From: Curtobacterium sp. S6
GTDB taxonomy: Bacteria > Actinomycetota > Actinomycetes > Actinomycetales > Micrococcaceae
Length of the DNA stretch: 64,000 nt
NCBI RefSeq assembly: GCF_000710345.2
Contig: NZ_JHEL01000015.1
Coordinates: 1,240,001 to 1,304,000 of the forward strand
Reading direction: 5' to 3'
Below, piece after piece: positions 41,957 through 51,392 of this stretch. Position 1 is the stretch's first letter; each line of letters begins with the position of its first letter. Made by a program: the position numbers and the translations under genes. The notes beneath the pieces are model-generated. The model was not told where the DNA came from. It searched no databases and was given only the letters and a program-made list of their open reading frames with translations.

Positions 41957-44415
41957 CCGCCATCCGACTCGCACTCAGTGAACTCAAGCGCATGACCGGC
42001 GGGGTCTTCCCCAAACTGGTCATGGTCGCGCTCGCCTGCGTCCCCCTGCTCTACGGGGGCGTCTACCTGTATTCCAATTGGGATCCGTACGGCAAGGTCG
42101 ATCACGTCAGTGGCGCCATCGTCATGGAAGACGCCGGCGCCAAGGGTCCCGACGGCAAACAGATGAATACCGGCCAGAGCGTCAAGGACAAACTCCACGA
42201 CTCCGGAACCTTCGACTGGCACGACGTCTCGACCCGCGACGAGGCCGTCGACCAGGTGACCAAGGGCGAGACCGACTTCGCGATCGTGATCCCCCAGGAC
42301 TTCTCCGAGCGCTTGCTCTCGACGTCCCGTTTCGCGCCGGACGAGAACGGCAAGCCGGGCACGGTGGATCCCCAGAAGGCCGGCCTGGAAATCGTCACGA
42401 ATGACGCCAACAACTACCTGCTCACCAACATCGTGGCCAAGGCCGGAACGACGATCCGTGACGAGGTGGCCGCGCAGGTCGGCGACCAGACCTCCCAGCA
42501 GATGCTCGCGAGCTTCACGGACATTCATCAGCAGATGTCCAAGGCGACCGACGGTTCCCAGAAGGTCTCCGACGGCGCCGTCAACCTCTCGTCCGCCGTG
42601 GATCAGCTCAAGGACGGAACCTCGTCCTTGGCCAGCGGTGCGCAGCAACTGAATCAGGGCTCCCACGCGCTCGTCGACGGCGAGAACCAGCTGGTCGACG
42701 GCAACGCGCAGGCGCTTTCGGGCACCCAGCAATTGGACGGCGGTGCCCAACAGCTCAGCGGCGGCGCCTCGACCCTCGCGGATGGGACCCAGCAACTAGC
42801 CGACGGCTCCGCACAGCTCAAGCAGGGCACCTCGACGCTCGCCGGCGGCTCTTCCCAGCTCGCGGACGGGACCGCGAAGCTCTCGGATGGCGCCGGCCAG
42901 GTCGCCCAGGGCGCCTCCACGCTGAATCAGCAGGTCCAGGCCTCCGGGATCAATGACCTCGGACAGAACCTGACCGCGATGTGTCAGGATCTCTCCGCGG
43001 CGAACACCTCGGATCCGAGCGGAAGGCTCGGCAGCGACGTCTCCAACGCCGTCGCTTCCGAAGCCGCCACCGCCACATCGGAGCAGGTCAATGCCCTCGT
43101 GAAGCAGGGGGTTCTCACCCAGGATCAGGCCGACAACATCACCCGCTCGGTATCGGGCCAGGACACCAAGGATCGCCTGGCTAGCGTCGCCACCGACAAG
43201 CTCAATGCCGCGGAGAGCTCCGGGCCCGCCGCGTCTTTGCAGAAACTGCGCGACTCGAACTGCGCCACCGACGGATCCTCGACCGTGGCCGCGCAAATCT
43301 CGCAGCTGACGGGCGGAATTGCCCAGCTGGATCAGGGTGCGGCCGGCGTGGCCGATGGCGCCAAGAACGCCAACGACGCCGCCCAGCAGGTCGCGAGCGG
43401 GGCCGGAACCATCGACCAGAAGACCGGCGAGCTCTCCGGGGGCGCCGCCAAGGTCAACGACGGCGCCCAGGACCTCAAGAACGGCGCCGGCACGCTGGCG
43501 GGTTCAACAGGACAGCTGGTCCAGGGCTCCCAGCAGCTCTACGACAACCAGGTCAAGGCCCGGGACGGGGCGCAACAGCTCGCCGACGGCACCGATCAGG
43601 CCGTCCAGGGTTCCTCCCAGCTCGATCAGGGGGCATCTCAGCTCCAGGGTGGCTCGGGAGACCTCGCGAGCGGGTCGCAGAACCTGACCAAGGGTCTGCG
43701 CGACGGAACCAACCAGGTCCCGAACCTCAACGGAGACCAGCAGTCGACGCTGGCCTCGGTCATGTCCGACCCCGTGTCGGATAACCACAGTTCGCTGGCC
43801 TCGGCCCGCAACTACGGCGAGGGCATGGGACCGTTCTTCATCGTGCTCGCCCTCTGGATCGGCGTGCTCATGGCCGGTCAGTTCTTGCGGGCCAGCAATA
43901 ATCGGGCCCTCGCGTCCGGGACGTCGAGTTTCCGCGTTGCGCTGGGCTCGTGGGGGCCGTTTGCCGTGGTCGCCGTTGCCCAGACCGTGGTCCTCTTCGC
44001 CGTGGTTCGGTTCGGGCTCGGATTCGAGATGACCCACCCGTGGCTGACCTTCTGGTTCCTCTTACTGACCTCCGTGACGTTCAGCGCGCTGGGACAGGGG
44101 CTGATATCCCTCCTCGGGTCGCCAGGCAAGCTTCTGGTGTTGATCCTCCTGATACTCCAGTTGGTCACCTGTGGCGGCATGATGCCCTACGAGACCCTGC
44201 CGGAACCCCTCAAATGGATGCACCACGTGTTGCCCATGGGGTACGCGCTGACCGGTGTCCGACGCCTGGCCTACGGGGTCAATGAAAGCTCGGTCCCGCT
44301 GCTGGTCCTGATCCTCGTCGGCTTCTTGATCCTCGGCGTGGCGATCAGCCTGCTCGGGTCCGTCAAGAGCCGGACGTGGACGCTGTCCAAGCTGAATCCG
44401 GAGGTCGAGCTGTGA
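41953..44415 (+). CDS. YhgE/Pip-family membrane protein
   Basis: 820 aa. One transmembrane helix near the N-terminus (about residues 20-40) is followed by an extracytoplasmic region with heptad-like repeats of the form Q-L-x-x-G/D-x (about 195-345 and 445-580), predicted to form a long coiled or beta-like stalk. Five to six C-terminal helices (about 620-810) complete the topology. This plan is that of YhgE/Pip (phage infection protein and ESX-related) proteins that resemble ABC-2 exporters. GTG start; overlaps on both sides are 4 bp. Its role is unknown in general: phage receptor, export or envelope function. Confidence 0.88.
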   Translation: MTAIRLALSELKRMTGGVFPKLVMVALACVPLLYGGVYLYSNWDPYGKVDHVSGAIVMEDAGAKGPDGKQMNTGQSVKDKLHDSGTFDWHDVSTRDEAVDQVTKGETDFAIVIPQDFSERLLSTSRFAPDENGKPGTVDPQKAGLEIVTNDANNYLLTNIVAKAGTTIRDEVAAQVGDQTSQQMLASFTDIHQQMSKATDGSQKVSDGAVNLSSAVDQLKDGTSSLASGAQQLNQGSHALVDGENQLVDGNAQALSGTQQLDGGAQQLSGGASTLADGTQQLADGSAQLKQGTSTLAGGSSQLADGTAKLSDGAGQVAQGASTLNQQVQASGINDLGQNLTAMCQDLSAANTSDPSGRLGSDVSNAVASEAATATSEQVNALVKQGVLTQDQADNITRSVSGQDTKDRLASVATDKLNAAESSGPAASLQKLRDSNCATDGSSTVAAQISQLTGGIAQLDQGAAGVADGAKNANDAAQQVASGAGTIDQKTGELSGGAAKVNDGAQDLKNGAGTLAGSTGQLVQGSQQLYDNQVKARDGAQQLADGTDQAVQGSSQLDQGASQLQGGSGDLASGSQNLTKGLRDGTNQVPNLNGDQQSTLASVMSDPVSDNHSSLASARNYGEGMGPFFIVLALWIGVLMAGQFLRASNNRALASGTSSFRVALGSWGPFAVVAVAQTVVLFAVVRFGLGFEMTHPWLTFWFLLLTSVTFSALGQGLISLLGSPGKLLVLILLILQLVTCGGMMPYETLPEPLKWMHHVLPMGYALTGVRRLAYGVNESSVPLLVLILVGFLILGVAISLLGSVKSRTWTLSKLNPEVEL

Positions 44416-45062
44416 GCACCTCGGAGGAAACACGCGCTGGCAAACCCCGACCCACGGTCAAGCGCCGACCTGGACGCACGTCCCGGACCCAGCTCAAGCT
44501 CTTTGAATCGGCCATGGTCATCATGAGCGAGAAGGGCCCGACCGCGACCACGGTCGACGAGATCGCGGCCAAGGCCGGCGTCTCGAAAGGCACGGTCTAC
44601 TACAACTTCGGCTCCAAGAAGTCGATGGTCGACGGGCTGCTTCGGTACGGCGTGAACCTGGTTCTGGAAAGCATCGACGACGCGGTCGACGAGGTCGATG
44701 ATCCCCGCGAGCGCTTGACCCGCGCCACCATCGCGGCGTTGCGGTTCCTCGAGACCCAGCCGGGTTTCGCGCGACTCGCGATCGCCGAGATGTGGCGCCC
44801 CAACGGGGAGGCCAGCTCGCCGGTGCTCTCGGAACAACGCGGCGTGATCATCGATCGCGTGACCGAATTGGTCGAGGACCTCTCGGAGAAATACGAGGTC
44901 TCCCCTACGCCGGACAGCGCGTCGATGGCCGTTGCCATCTTTGGGGCGACGTTCATGCTCGCGATGGATCGGGAGATGAACCACTCGGCCAGGACCACTC
45001 AGGACGCGACCAGGGCGGTATCGAAACTGGTCGATGGCTACATCCTGGGCCCCGTCGAGTGA
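44412..45062 (+). CDS. TetR-family transcriptional regulator
   Basis: 216 aa. The N-terminal helix-turn-helix (about residues 22-70) contains ATTVDEIAAKAGVSKGTVYYNFGSKKS-like sequence: the TVDEIAAKAGVSKGTVYYNF recognition region is canonical. The C-terminal ligand domain is helical and unlike well-known types. GTG start overlapping the YhgE/Pip stop by 4 bp. The likely binding site is the perfect palindrome 3.3 kb upstream, at the head of this operon, implying autoregulation and control of the whole cassette. Ligand unknown. Confidence 0.9.
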   Translation: MSTSEETRAGKPRPTVKRRPGRTSRTQLKLFESAMVIMSEKGPTATTVDEIAAKAGVSKGTVYYNFGSKKSMVDGLLRYGVNLVLESIDDAVDEVDDPRERLTRATIAALRFLETQPGFARLAIAEMWRPNGEASSPVLSEQRGVIIDRVTELVEDLSEKYEVSPTPDSASMAVAIFGATFMLAMDREMNHSARTTQDATRAVSKLVDGYILGPVE

Positions 45063-45104
45063 GCAAGCCAACAGGTCCGCAGCGGAGAATCGGACGGCCC
45101 CAAG

Positions 45105-45133
45105 TTGAGTCAGGCTCGCCGAGTCGGTAAAGT
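45105..45133 (+). promoter_or_regulatory. promoter of tRNA-Ser(CGA)
   Basis: TTGAGT (45105-45110), 17-nt spacer, TAAAGT (45128-45133), starting 10 bp before the tRNA gene. Confidence 0.6.
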
Positions 45134-45143
45134 AACCGAAGTT

Positions 45144-45231
45144 GGTGACGTGTCCGAGCGGCCGAAGGTGCGACACTCGAAATGTCGTGTACGGTAACCC
45201 CGTACCGAGGGTTCAAATCCCTCCGTCACCG
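45144..45231 (+). tRNA. tRNA-Ser (anticodon CGA)
   Basis: Class II tRNA with a long variable arm: acceptor GGTGACG/CGTCACC, anticodon stem CGACA/TGTCG around CTCGAAA (anticodon CGA), T-arm with GGTTCAAAT. CCA is not encoded (GCTC follows). Confidence 0.94.
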
Positions 45232-45241
45232 CTCAGTGAGA

Positions 45242-45282
45242 AGCCCTCACATCCTTGATATACCGGGATGTGGGGGCTTTTT
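45242..45282 (+). terminator. terminator after tRNA-Ser(CGA)
   Basis: A 13-bp stem with one G-T pair (45242-45254 with 45266-45278), followed by a T-run. Confidence 0.8.
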
Positions 45283-45440
45283 CGCGTGCGGGTCACCATG
45301 CCCGCGGCCCCATTCAGCTCATCGGTTGAAAAATCGTACTACCCCGAGGAAAGGCCGCCCCTTCGCATCCGGGTCGGTAGACTCGCATCGCAGTCCATCG
45401 CTTAGCCGGCCGACTCATCGCGAGCGGCCGTGGAGGTTTC

Positions 45441-46379
45441 ATGTCCGAGTTGTCGTCTCCCGATATTCGCACCGTCAACGCCGAGCAGGTCCTGGCTCAT
45501 CTGCCCATGAGAGCGGCGGTTGACGCCCTCAAGCAGGCCCTTCTGCAGGGATTCGACCCTTCGCAGGCCCACACCCGCACCTCGGCTGGGCTCACCCACG
45601 GCGAATTCCTCATGATGCCGAGCGAGTTTGGCGACTACGCGGGGGTCAAGATCCTCACCGTGGGGCCGGGAAATCCTCAGCGCGGCCTCCCCAAGATCCA
45701 GGGCCAGTACCTCCTCTTCGACGCGGACACGCTCGCCCCGCTCGCGCTGATCGACGGCGTCGCGCTCACCGCGATTCGCACGCCGGCCGTCTCCGCGTTG
45801 GGTGTCGACATTCTCGCCGCCCCGGACGCCTCGGATCTGCTCGTCTTCGGGACCGGCCCCCAGGCCGAGTACCACGTCCGGGCCGTGGCCGCCGTGCGCG
45901 AAATCTCGCGGGTCGGCATCGTCGGGCGCAGCGGAAATAAAACGGATCGTCTGGTCGCGGCCCTGAACGCGGAGGGCTTCAACGCCCGGACCGCCTCGGA
46001 AGACGACGTGGCCGGCGCCGACATCATCACCTGTTGCACCGCGGCCAGCGAGCCGCTCTTCGATGGGGAAGCCGTGCGGGACGGCGCCGTCGTCGTGGCG
46101 ATGGGATCGCACACGCCGGACGCCCGGGAGACGGACGACGCGTTGGCCCGCCGGGCCGCGTTCTACGTCGAAGACGTCGACACCGCACTGCGCGAAGCCG
46201 GCGACGCCGCGATCGCGATTCAGCGGCACCTCCTTCGCAGGGAAGACCTCCGCGACCTGTCCACCATGGTCTCCGAGGGAAAGCGCACGACGTCCCGCCC
46301 GGCCCTGTTCAAGACCGTGGGCATGGGCTGGCAGGACCTCGTGACCGCGAAGGCCCTCTTCGAGAATCTTCCGGGCTAG
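45441..46379 (+). CDS. ornithine cyclodeaminase / mu-crystallin family protein
   Basis: 312 aa, NAD-dependent imine/amino-acid enzyme. The family core includes AHTRTSAGLTHGEFLMMPS, the substrate-contacting LTAIRTPAVSALGVD, the dinucleotide loop VFGTGPQAEYHVRAVAAV, and DIITCCTAASEPLF. Members catalyse ornithine to proline, alanine dehydrogenase or ketimine reductions; the exact substrate cannot be assigned. GGAGG is upstream of the ATG at 45441. The gene is followed by hrpB 35 bp on, perhaps as one transcript. Confidence 0.9.
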   Translation: MSELSSPDIRTVNAEQVLAHLPMRAAVDALKQALLQGFDPSQAHTRTSAGLTHGEFLMMPSEFGDYAGVKILTVGPGNPQRGLPKIQGQYLLFDADTLAPLALIDGVALTAIRTPAVSALGVDILAAPDASDLLVFGTGPQAEYHVRAVAAVREISRVGIVGRSGNKTDRLVAALNAEGFNARTASEDDVAGADIITCCTAASEPLFDGEAVRDGAVVVAMGSHTPDARETDDALARRAAFYVEDVDTALREAGDAAIAIQRHLLRREDLRDLSTMVSEGKRTTSRPALFKTVGMGWQDLVTAKALFENLPG

Positions 46380-46414
46380 CCCCGGCCGGTCGCCTTCGGC
46401 CACGGAGACCTGAC

Positions 46415-48981
46415 GTGAAGACTTTCCCCCTCGACGACATCGCCGACGCCCTGCCCGCCGCGCAACTCCTTCCGTTGTTGACCCGGTGGTGGCGCGATGA
46501 GGGCGTGCGCCGCGCCGTCGTCGAGGCGCCGCCGGGGTCGGGGAAGACCACCGTGATCCCGCCGCTGATGGCAAACCTTGCCACGGCCGACGCCCACGGA
46601 ACCGGGGCGGCGCGCAAGGTTCTGGTCACCCAACCTCGACGCATCGCGGCAAGATCCGCGGCCCATCGCCTGGCGCAGCTCTCGGGCACCCCGGTCGGCG
46701 ACCTCAGCGGTTATACCGTGCGCGGGGAGCGGAAACACTCCGCGGCAACCCGGGTCGAATTCGTGACCACCGGCGTCTTGCTCCGGCGCTTGATCCGCGA
46801 CCCGGAGATGGCCGACGTGGGCTGCATCGTGCTGGACGAGGTGCACGAACGACACCTGGACTCGGACCTGGCCGTGGGCATGACGACCCAGCTCGCGCAG
46901 ATGCGGGACGATTTGTCGGTCATCGCCATGTCCGCGACCCTCGACGCATCGCGCTGGGCCGACCTGCTGGGCACGGAGGCCGGGCCCGCGCGCATCGCCT
47001 CGGCCACCGTCCGGACCCATGATCTGACGCAACGATGGGCGCCGTCGCCCACGCCGCCCCTGGATCTTCGGGGCGTGACGCCCGGATTCTTGAGCCACGT
47101 CGCCGAGACCGTCGTGGCGCAGCTCGATGCCGCCGATGGCGACGCCCTGGTCTTCCTGCCGGGCGCCCGGGAGATCGACCGGGTCTCGGGACTCATTCGA
47201 GGGCTCGCTCCGAGGGACGTCGAGATCATGACCTTGACCGGGCGAACTCCCGCCGCGGAACAGCAGCGCATCCTTTCACCGCGGCCGGTCGGCGACGGGC
47301 CCCGGCGCGTCATCGTTTCCACGAACGTGGCCGAATCCGCCGTGACCGTCCCAGGGGTGCGACTCGTGATCGACGCGGGCCTGGACCGGCAACAGCGGCT
47401 GGACACGCTCCGCGGGATGAGCGGGCTCGTCACCGTGGGGGCCTCGAAGGACTCGATGATTCAACGCGGGGGTCGTGCCGCCCGCGAAGCCCCCGGCACG
47501 GTCGTACGCTGCCTGAGCTCGGCGGACTTCGCCGCCCGGCCCGCCTCCACGCCCCCGGAGATAGCGACCAGCGACCTCACCTCCGCGGTCCTCGACCTGG
47601 CGTGCTGGGGTGCCCCCGGCGGGGAAGGACTGCGCCTTCCGGACCCGCTTCCGCCCCGGTCCCACGAGAATGCCCGATCGCTGCTCCGCACCCTGGGGGC
47701 GATCGACGAGGATGGCCACGCGACCGAGACCGGGCGACGCCTTGCCGCGGTTCCCACCGATCCCCGGCTCGCGAGGGCGCTGTTCGACGGCGCAGACCTC
47801 GTCGGCCCCCGGGCCGCGGCCGAAGTCCTCGCGGCCATCGACTCGGACTCGAGAGCCCCCGGCGCCGATCTCTGGGCCGCCGTCAGGAGCCTGAAGCGGG
47901 AGGGTGGCGCGACCTGGCGGAAGGAGGTCGAACGGCTCATGCGCGAGGTCGGCGCGAAAGACCAGGGCGGGCACGCGACCGAGCAGTCGACGGCGCTCGT
48001 CACCGCCCTCGCTTTCCCCGACCGTATTGCACGGCGTCGCGACCGCGGCGACGAATACCTCATGACCTCCGGAACCGGGGCGGCACTGCCCCGGGGGTCG
48101 AGCCTCGCAGGACAGGAGTGGTTGGCGGTGGCCGACGTCGCCCTGGTCCACGGGGCCCGGTCATCCGAGCCGCCGCGGTCTTGGATCCCGACACCGCGGA
48201 ACTCGCCGCGGCGGAGATGCTCCGCGACGAGGAGGTCGCGACCTTCGACGCGTCTCGTCGGGGCGGCAAGGTCACGTCCCGAGACGTCACCGCGCTGGGA
48301 GCGATCGAGCTGTCGTCGGCTCCGCGGCGTCCATCGCTCGAGGCGGGACGCCGCGCCGTCAGGGACGCGATCGATCGCGTCGGCTTCAAGGACTTCCTCT
48401 CGCCCTCGCCAGCCTTTGAAACGTTGAGGGCGCGTGTGGGGCTCATTCACGCGGTGTTCGGCGATCCGTGGCCCAGGGTCGATCTACCGACGCTCGCCGC
48501 CACCGCGGACACCTGGCTCGCGCAGGGCCTCGACGCCATCGCCTCGGGCGGCTCGCCCACGTCGGTGGACACGGTCTCGGCCCTGCGGGGCCTCCTCCCG
48601 TGGCCGGAAGCATCCCGCCTGGACGATATGGCGCCCGAACGCATCTCGGTGCCGAGCGGGTCCTCGGTGCGATTGACGTACCCCGCGCCGGAGGACCACG
48701 AGGCCGAGCCTGCCGCGCCGGTTTTGGCCGTGAAATTACAAGAATGCTTCGGATGGGCCGAAGGACCGAGAATCTGTGATGGACGAGTCCCGGTGGTTCT
48801 GCACCTGCTCTCTCCGGCGAGGCGACCCCTGGCGGTCACGCAGGATCTCTCGAATTTCTGGACCAACGTCTATCCGCAGGTCCGCGCCGAAAATCGCGGT
48901 CGGTACATCAAGCATCCGTGGCCGGAGGACCCGTGGAACGCGGTGGCCACCGCCAAGACCAAGCGAGCTTCCGAGCGCTGA
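46415..48981 (+). pseudogene. hrpB: ATP-dependent RNA helicase HrpB, frameshifted
   Basis: GTG at 46415. The first reading frame gives a DEAH helicase to about residue 579: Walker A PPGSGKTT (38-45), the DEVH box in VLDEVHERH, SATLDAS, and helicase C motifs RRVIVSTNVAESAVTVPGV and QRGGRAAREAPG. It then runs into meaningless residues until a stop at 48427. The true C-terminus continues in the -1 frame from about 48155 to 48981: VIRAAAVLDPDTAELA, FLSPSPAFETLRARVGLIH, and the ending RYIKHPWPEDPWNA, typical of HrpB. The break is in GGGG at 48152-48155; one added G would rejoin the frames as VHGGPVIRA. The cause may be a mutation, a sequencing error or, less likely, recoding. Normal HrpB is about 820-850 aa, matching the joined length. 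Confidence 0.85.
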
Positions 48982-49017
48982 GCCGGCCCAGGCGTCCTGC
49001 CACGCTCGATCCCGCGT

Positions 49018-51237
49018 TCACCCTTGGAGCGCCAGCCCGAACGGAAGAACGCCCTCCGCGCCGGCCAGGCGCAGCTCTCGCGCGGCCATGGTCATCGTCC
49101 ACCGGGAATCGATCAGGTCATCGACCAGGAGCACCGGCCCCCTGAGCCCCTCGAGCCGATTCGCTAGCTCGGGCCCCACGCTGAACCGCCCCCACACGGC
49201 GGCCGCGCTGAACGCACTATTGCCGCCGCGCTGGGGCGCACGCGCCGCGGCATCCGGTGAGATCTCCAGCGATCCGAGATACGGCAATCTCCCGGCGCCC
49301 GACAGCCCCCGGGCCAGGGAGTCGACGAGGCGGGGACGCGAGGACGAAGGAACCGAGACCACTCCCACGGGCCGGGCTGACCAGTCCCACTCGGCAAGCA
49401 CCCCGACGCACGCCTTACCGACGTCGGGAGGAACCTCCATGTCGAGGGGCCTGCCGGCTTCATCACGGGCGAAGATCTCTCGGAGGCGATTGCCCCACCC
49501 GAGGTCCGTCAGCCGGGCCAGGGCACGTCCGCGCTCGGCGCGCTCCGATTCGGGGATCTTGCCCTTGCGGTCGATCCCCAGCTTGGTCAGGCCGCTGGGC
49601 CATTGCGCGCGCGGCTCGACCGGAACGCCGACGCGGACCAACCCGTGTTTGGCGCGTCGCGACGACTCGGCGTCGACATCGCTCGGGTACCACGGCCCCG
49701 CGCAGACGTCGCATCGGCCGCAAGGCTCCGCGGTGGTGTCGTCCAATTGATCCGCGAGGAACTGCATCCGACACGTCGACCCCGATTCGTAGTCGAGCAT
49801 GGCCGTCTGTTCCCGGCGTCGTGCCTCCGCGATGCGCTCGTATCGTTCGGCGTCGTAGCGCCACGGCCGACCGGTCGCTTCCCAGCCTCCCTGGACGCGT
49901 TCGACGGCGTCTTCGACCGACAGCACCTTAAGCAGCAGCTCCAGGGAAGTTCTCTTGACGTTGACCGCCGACTCCAATGCCGCCACGGACATCGGCCGAC
50001 CGGCGCTCGCGAGCGCACCGAGGACCGCTTCGGCGTTCTCCTGGGTCGGCATCGACGCCGTGGCGAAGTACTTCCAGATCTCCGGGTCCTCACGGCCCGG
50101 CAGAAGGAGGACGTCGGCGCTGTCCGTCGCACGACCCGCACGACCGACCTGTTGGTAATACGCCACCGGAGATGACGGCGCGCCCAGATGCACCACGAAT
50201 CCAAGATCCGGCTTATCGAAGCCCATGCCGAGGGCGCTGGTTGCCACGAGGGCCTTCACCGCGTTGCCCTTCAGCGCCGCCTCGGCCTCTTCGCGTTCCG
50301 ACGTGTCCGTGCGACCGGTGTAGGCACGAACCTCGTATCCCGACTCCGTGAGGATCCGCGCGGTGTCTTCCGCCGCCGAAATCGTCAGGGCGTAGACGAT
50401 GCCGCTACCGGGGAGATCCCGGAGATGCTCGATGAGCCACGCGATGCGAGCCGCGTTGTCCGGCAGGTTAAGGACCCCGAGCCGGAGGCTGTGGCGGGAG
50501 AGCGGCCCCCTGAGGGTGAAGATGCCGTCGGTTTCCGCGGTCCCGGGATCCCCGTTCCGGTCCCCGCCCGCCGAGACCTGCCCGTCGCCCTCTGCGCGCC
50601 GCTGAACGGAGACGCCCAATTGCTCCTGGACATCCGCCACCACGCGGTGGTTCGCGGTCGCCGTGGTCGCGAGCACCGGGACCCCCTGGGGGAGCCTCGC
50701 GATGAGGTCGCGGATGCGTCGATAGTCGGGCCGGAAGTCGTGCCCCCAGTCGGAGATGCAATGGGCCTCGTCGATCACCAACAGGGAACAGCTCCGCATG
50801 AGGGTGGGCATCCATTCGTCGCGGAATCGCGGATTATTGAGCCGTTCCGGGCTGACGAGAAGGACATCGAGGTCGCCCGCCTCGATGCGTGAGCGGATGT
50901 CGTTCCACTCCGTCGCGTTGGCCGAGTTCACCGCCGCGGCGCGGACTCCGGCGCGTTCCGCCGCGGAGACTTGGTCCCTCATGAGCGCCAGAAGGGGCGA
51001 GACGATCAGTGCGGGCCCGCCGCCGAGCTCCCGCATCAGCAGCGATGCGATGAAGTACACAGCGGACTTGCCCCAGCCCGTCCGTTGAACCACCAGGGCC
51101 CTGGCCCGGTCCTCGACCAGGGCTCGGATCGACTCGAATTGCCCCGGATGAAATTCGGCGTCCTCCCGGCCGGTCAAGGCTCGGAGGTGGGCGATGGCGC
51201 GGTGATACAGCTCGGAATCCTGTGAAGCAACGGTCAT
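49018..51237 (-). CDS. recQ: RecQ-family DNA helicase with a C-terminal phosphoribosyltransferase-like segment
   Basis: 739 aa. RecA-like helicase core: motif I TGWGKS (52-58), DEAH box VIDEAHCISDWGHD (156-159 for DEAH), motif IV-VI LVATSALGMGFDKPDLGFVVH and QQVGRAGRATDS. A zinc-binding segment CRMQFLADQLDDT/CGRCDVC follows. The last 40 residues (GPVLLVDDLIDSRWTMT and beyond) match a PRPP-binding loop of phosphoribosyltransferases, as in ComF/amidophosphoribosyltransferase-type folds, so the helicase is fused to a PRTase-like domain. ATG at 51237 has GGAGG with only 1 nt spacing; other starts lie further upstream. Standard RecQ is about 600 aa without this tail. Confidence 0.9.
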   Translation of the reverse strand: MTVASQDSELYHRAIAHLRALTGREDAEFHPGQFESIRALVEDRARALVVQRTGWGKSAVYFIASLLMRELGGGPALIVSPLLALMRDQVSAAERAGVRAAAVNSANATEWNDIRSRIEAGDLDVLLVSPERLNNPRFRDEWMPTLMRSCSLLVIDEAHCISDWGHDFRPDYRRIRDLIARLPQGVPVLATTATANHRVVADVQEQLGVSVQRRAEGDGQVSAGGDRNGDPGTAETDGIFTLRGPLSRHSLRLGVLNLPDNAARIAWLIEHLRDLPGSGIVYALTISAAEDTARILTESGYEVRAYTGRTDTSEREEAEAALKGNAVKALVATSALGMGFDKPDLGFVVHLGAPSSPVAYYQQVGRAGRATDSADVLLLPGREDPEIWKYFATASMPTQENAEAVLGALASAGRPMSVAALESAVNVKRTSLELLLKVLSVEDAVERVQGGWEATGRPWRYDAERYERIAEARRREQTAMLDYESGSTCRMQFLADQLDDTTAEPCGRCDVCAGPWYPSDVDAESSRRAKHGLVRVGVPVEPRAQWPSGLTKLGIDRKGKIPESERAERGRALARLTDLGWGNRLREIFARDEAGRPLDMEVPPDVGKACVGVLAEWDWSARPVGVVSVPSSSRPRLVDSLARGLSGAGRLPYLGSLEISPDAAARAPQRGGNSAFSAAAVWGRFSVGPELANRLEGLRGPVLLVDDLIDSRWTMTMAARELRLAGAEGVLPFGLALQG

Positions 51238-51392
51238 GCCTCCAGTCTGACAGAGCCTCGAACGGGTCCGAGCACCCCTGTGGAAAACCACCCACCGGCA
51301 TCAAACCTCGGGCACCCGCACAGCGCCTACACAGGTTGCCTCCAGTAGACTAACCTCGGCGTTCCCCTCTTTCTTCGACACAAGGTATGTGC

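Noticed and set aside
42540-43690. DNA tandem repeat in the YhgE/Pip gene
   Set aside because: The repeats are at the protein level (Q-L-x-x-G-x heptad-like) and are typical of the family; the DNA copies are diverged.
48152-48158. Programmed -1 frameshift site in hrpB
   Set aside because: The bases GGGGCCC exist but the zero frame reads GGG-GCC-C rather than G-GGG-CCC, so no proper slippery heptamer is in phase; a mutation or sequencing error is simpler.
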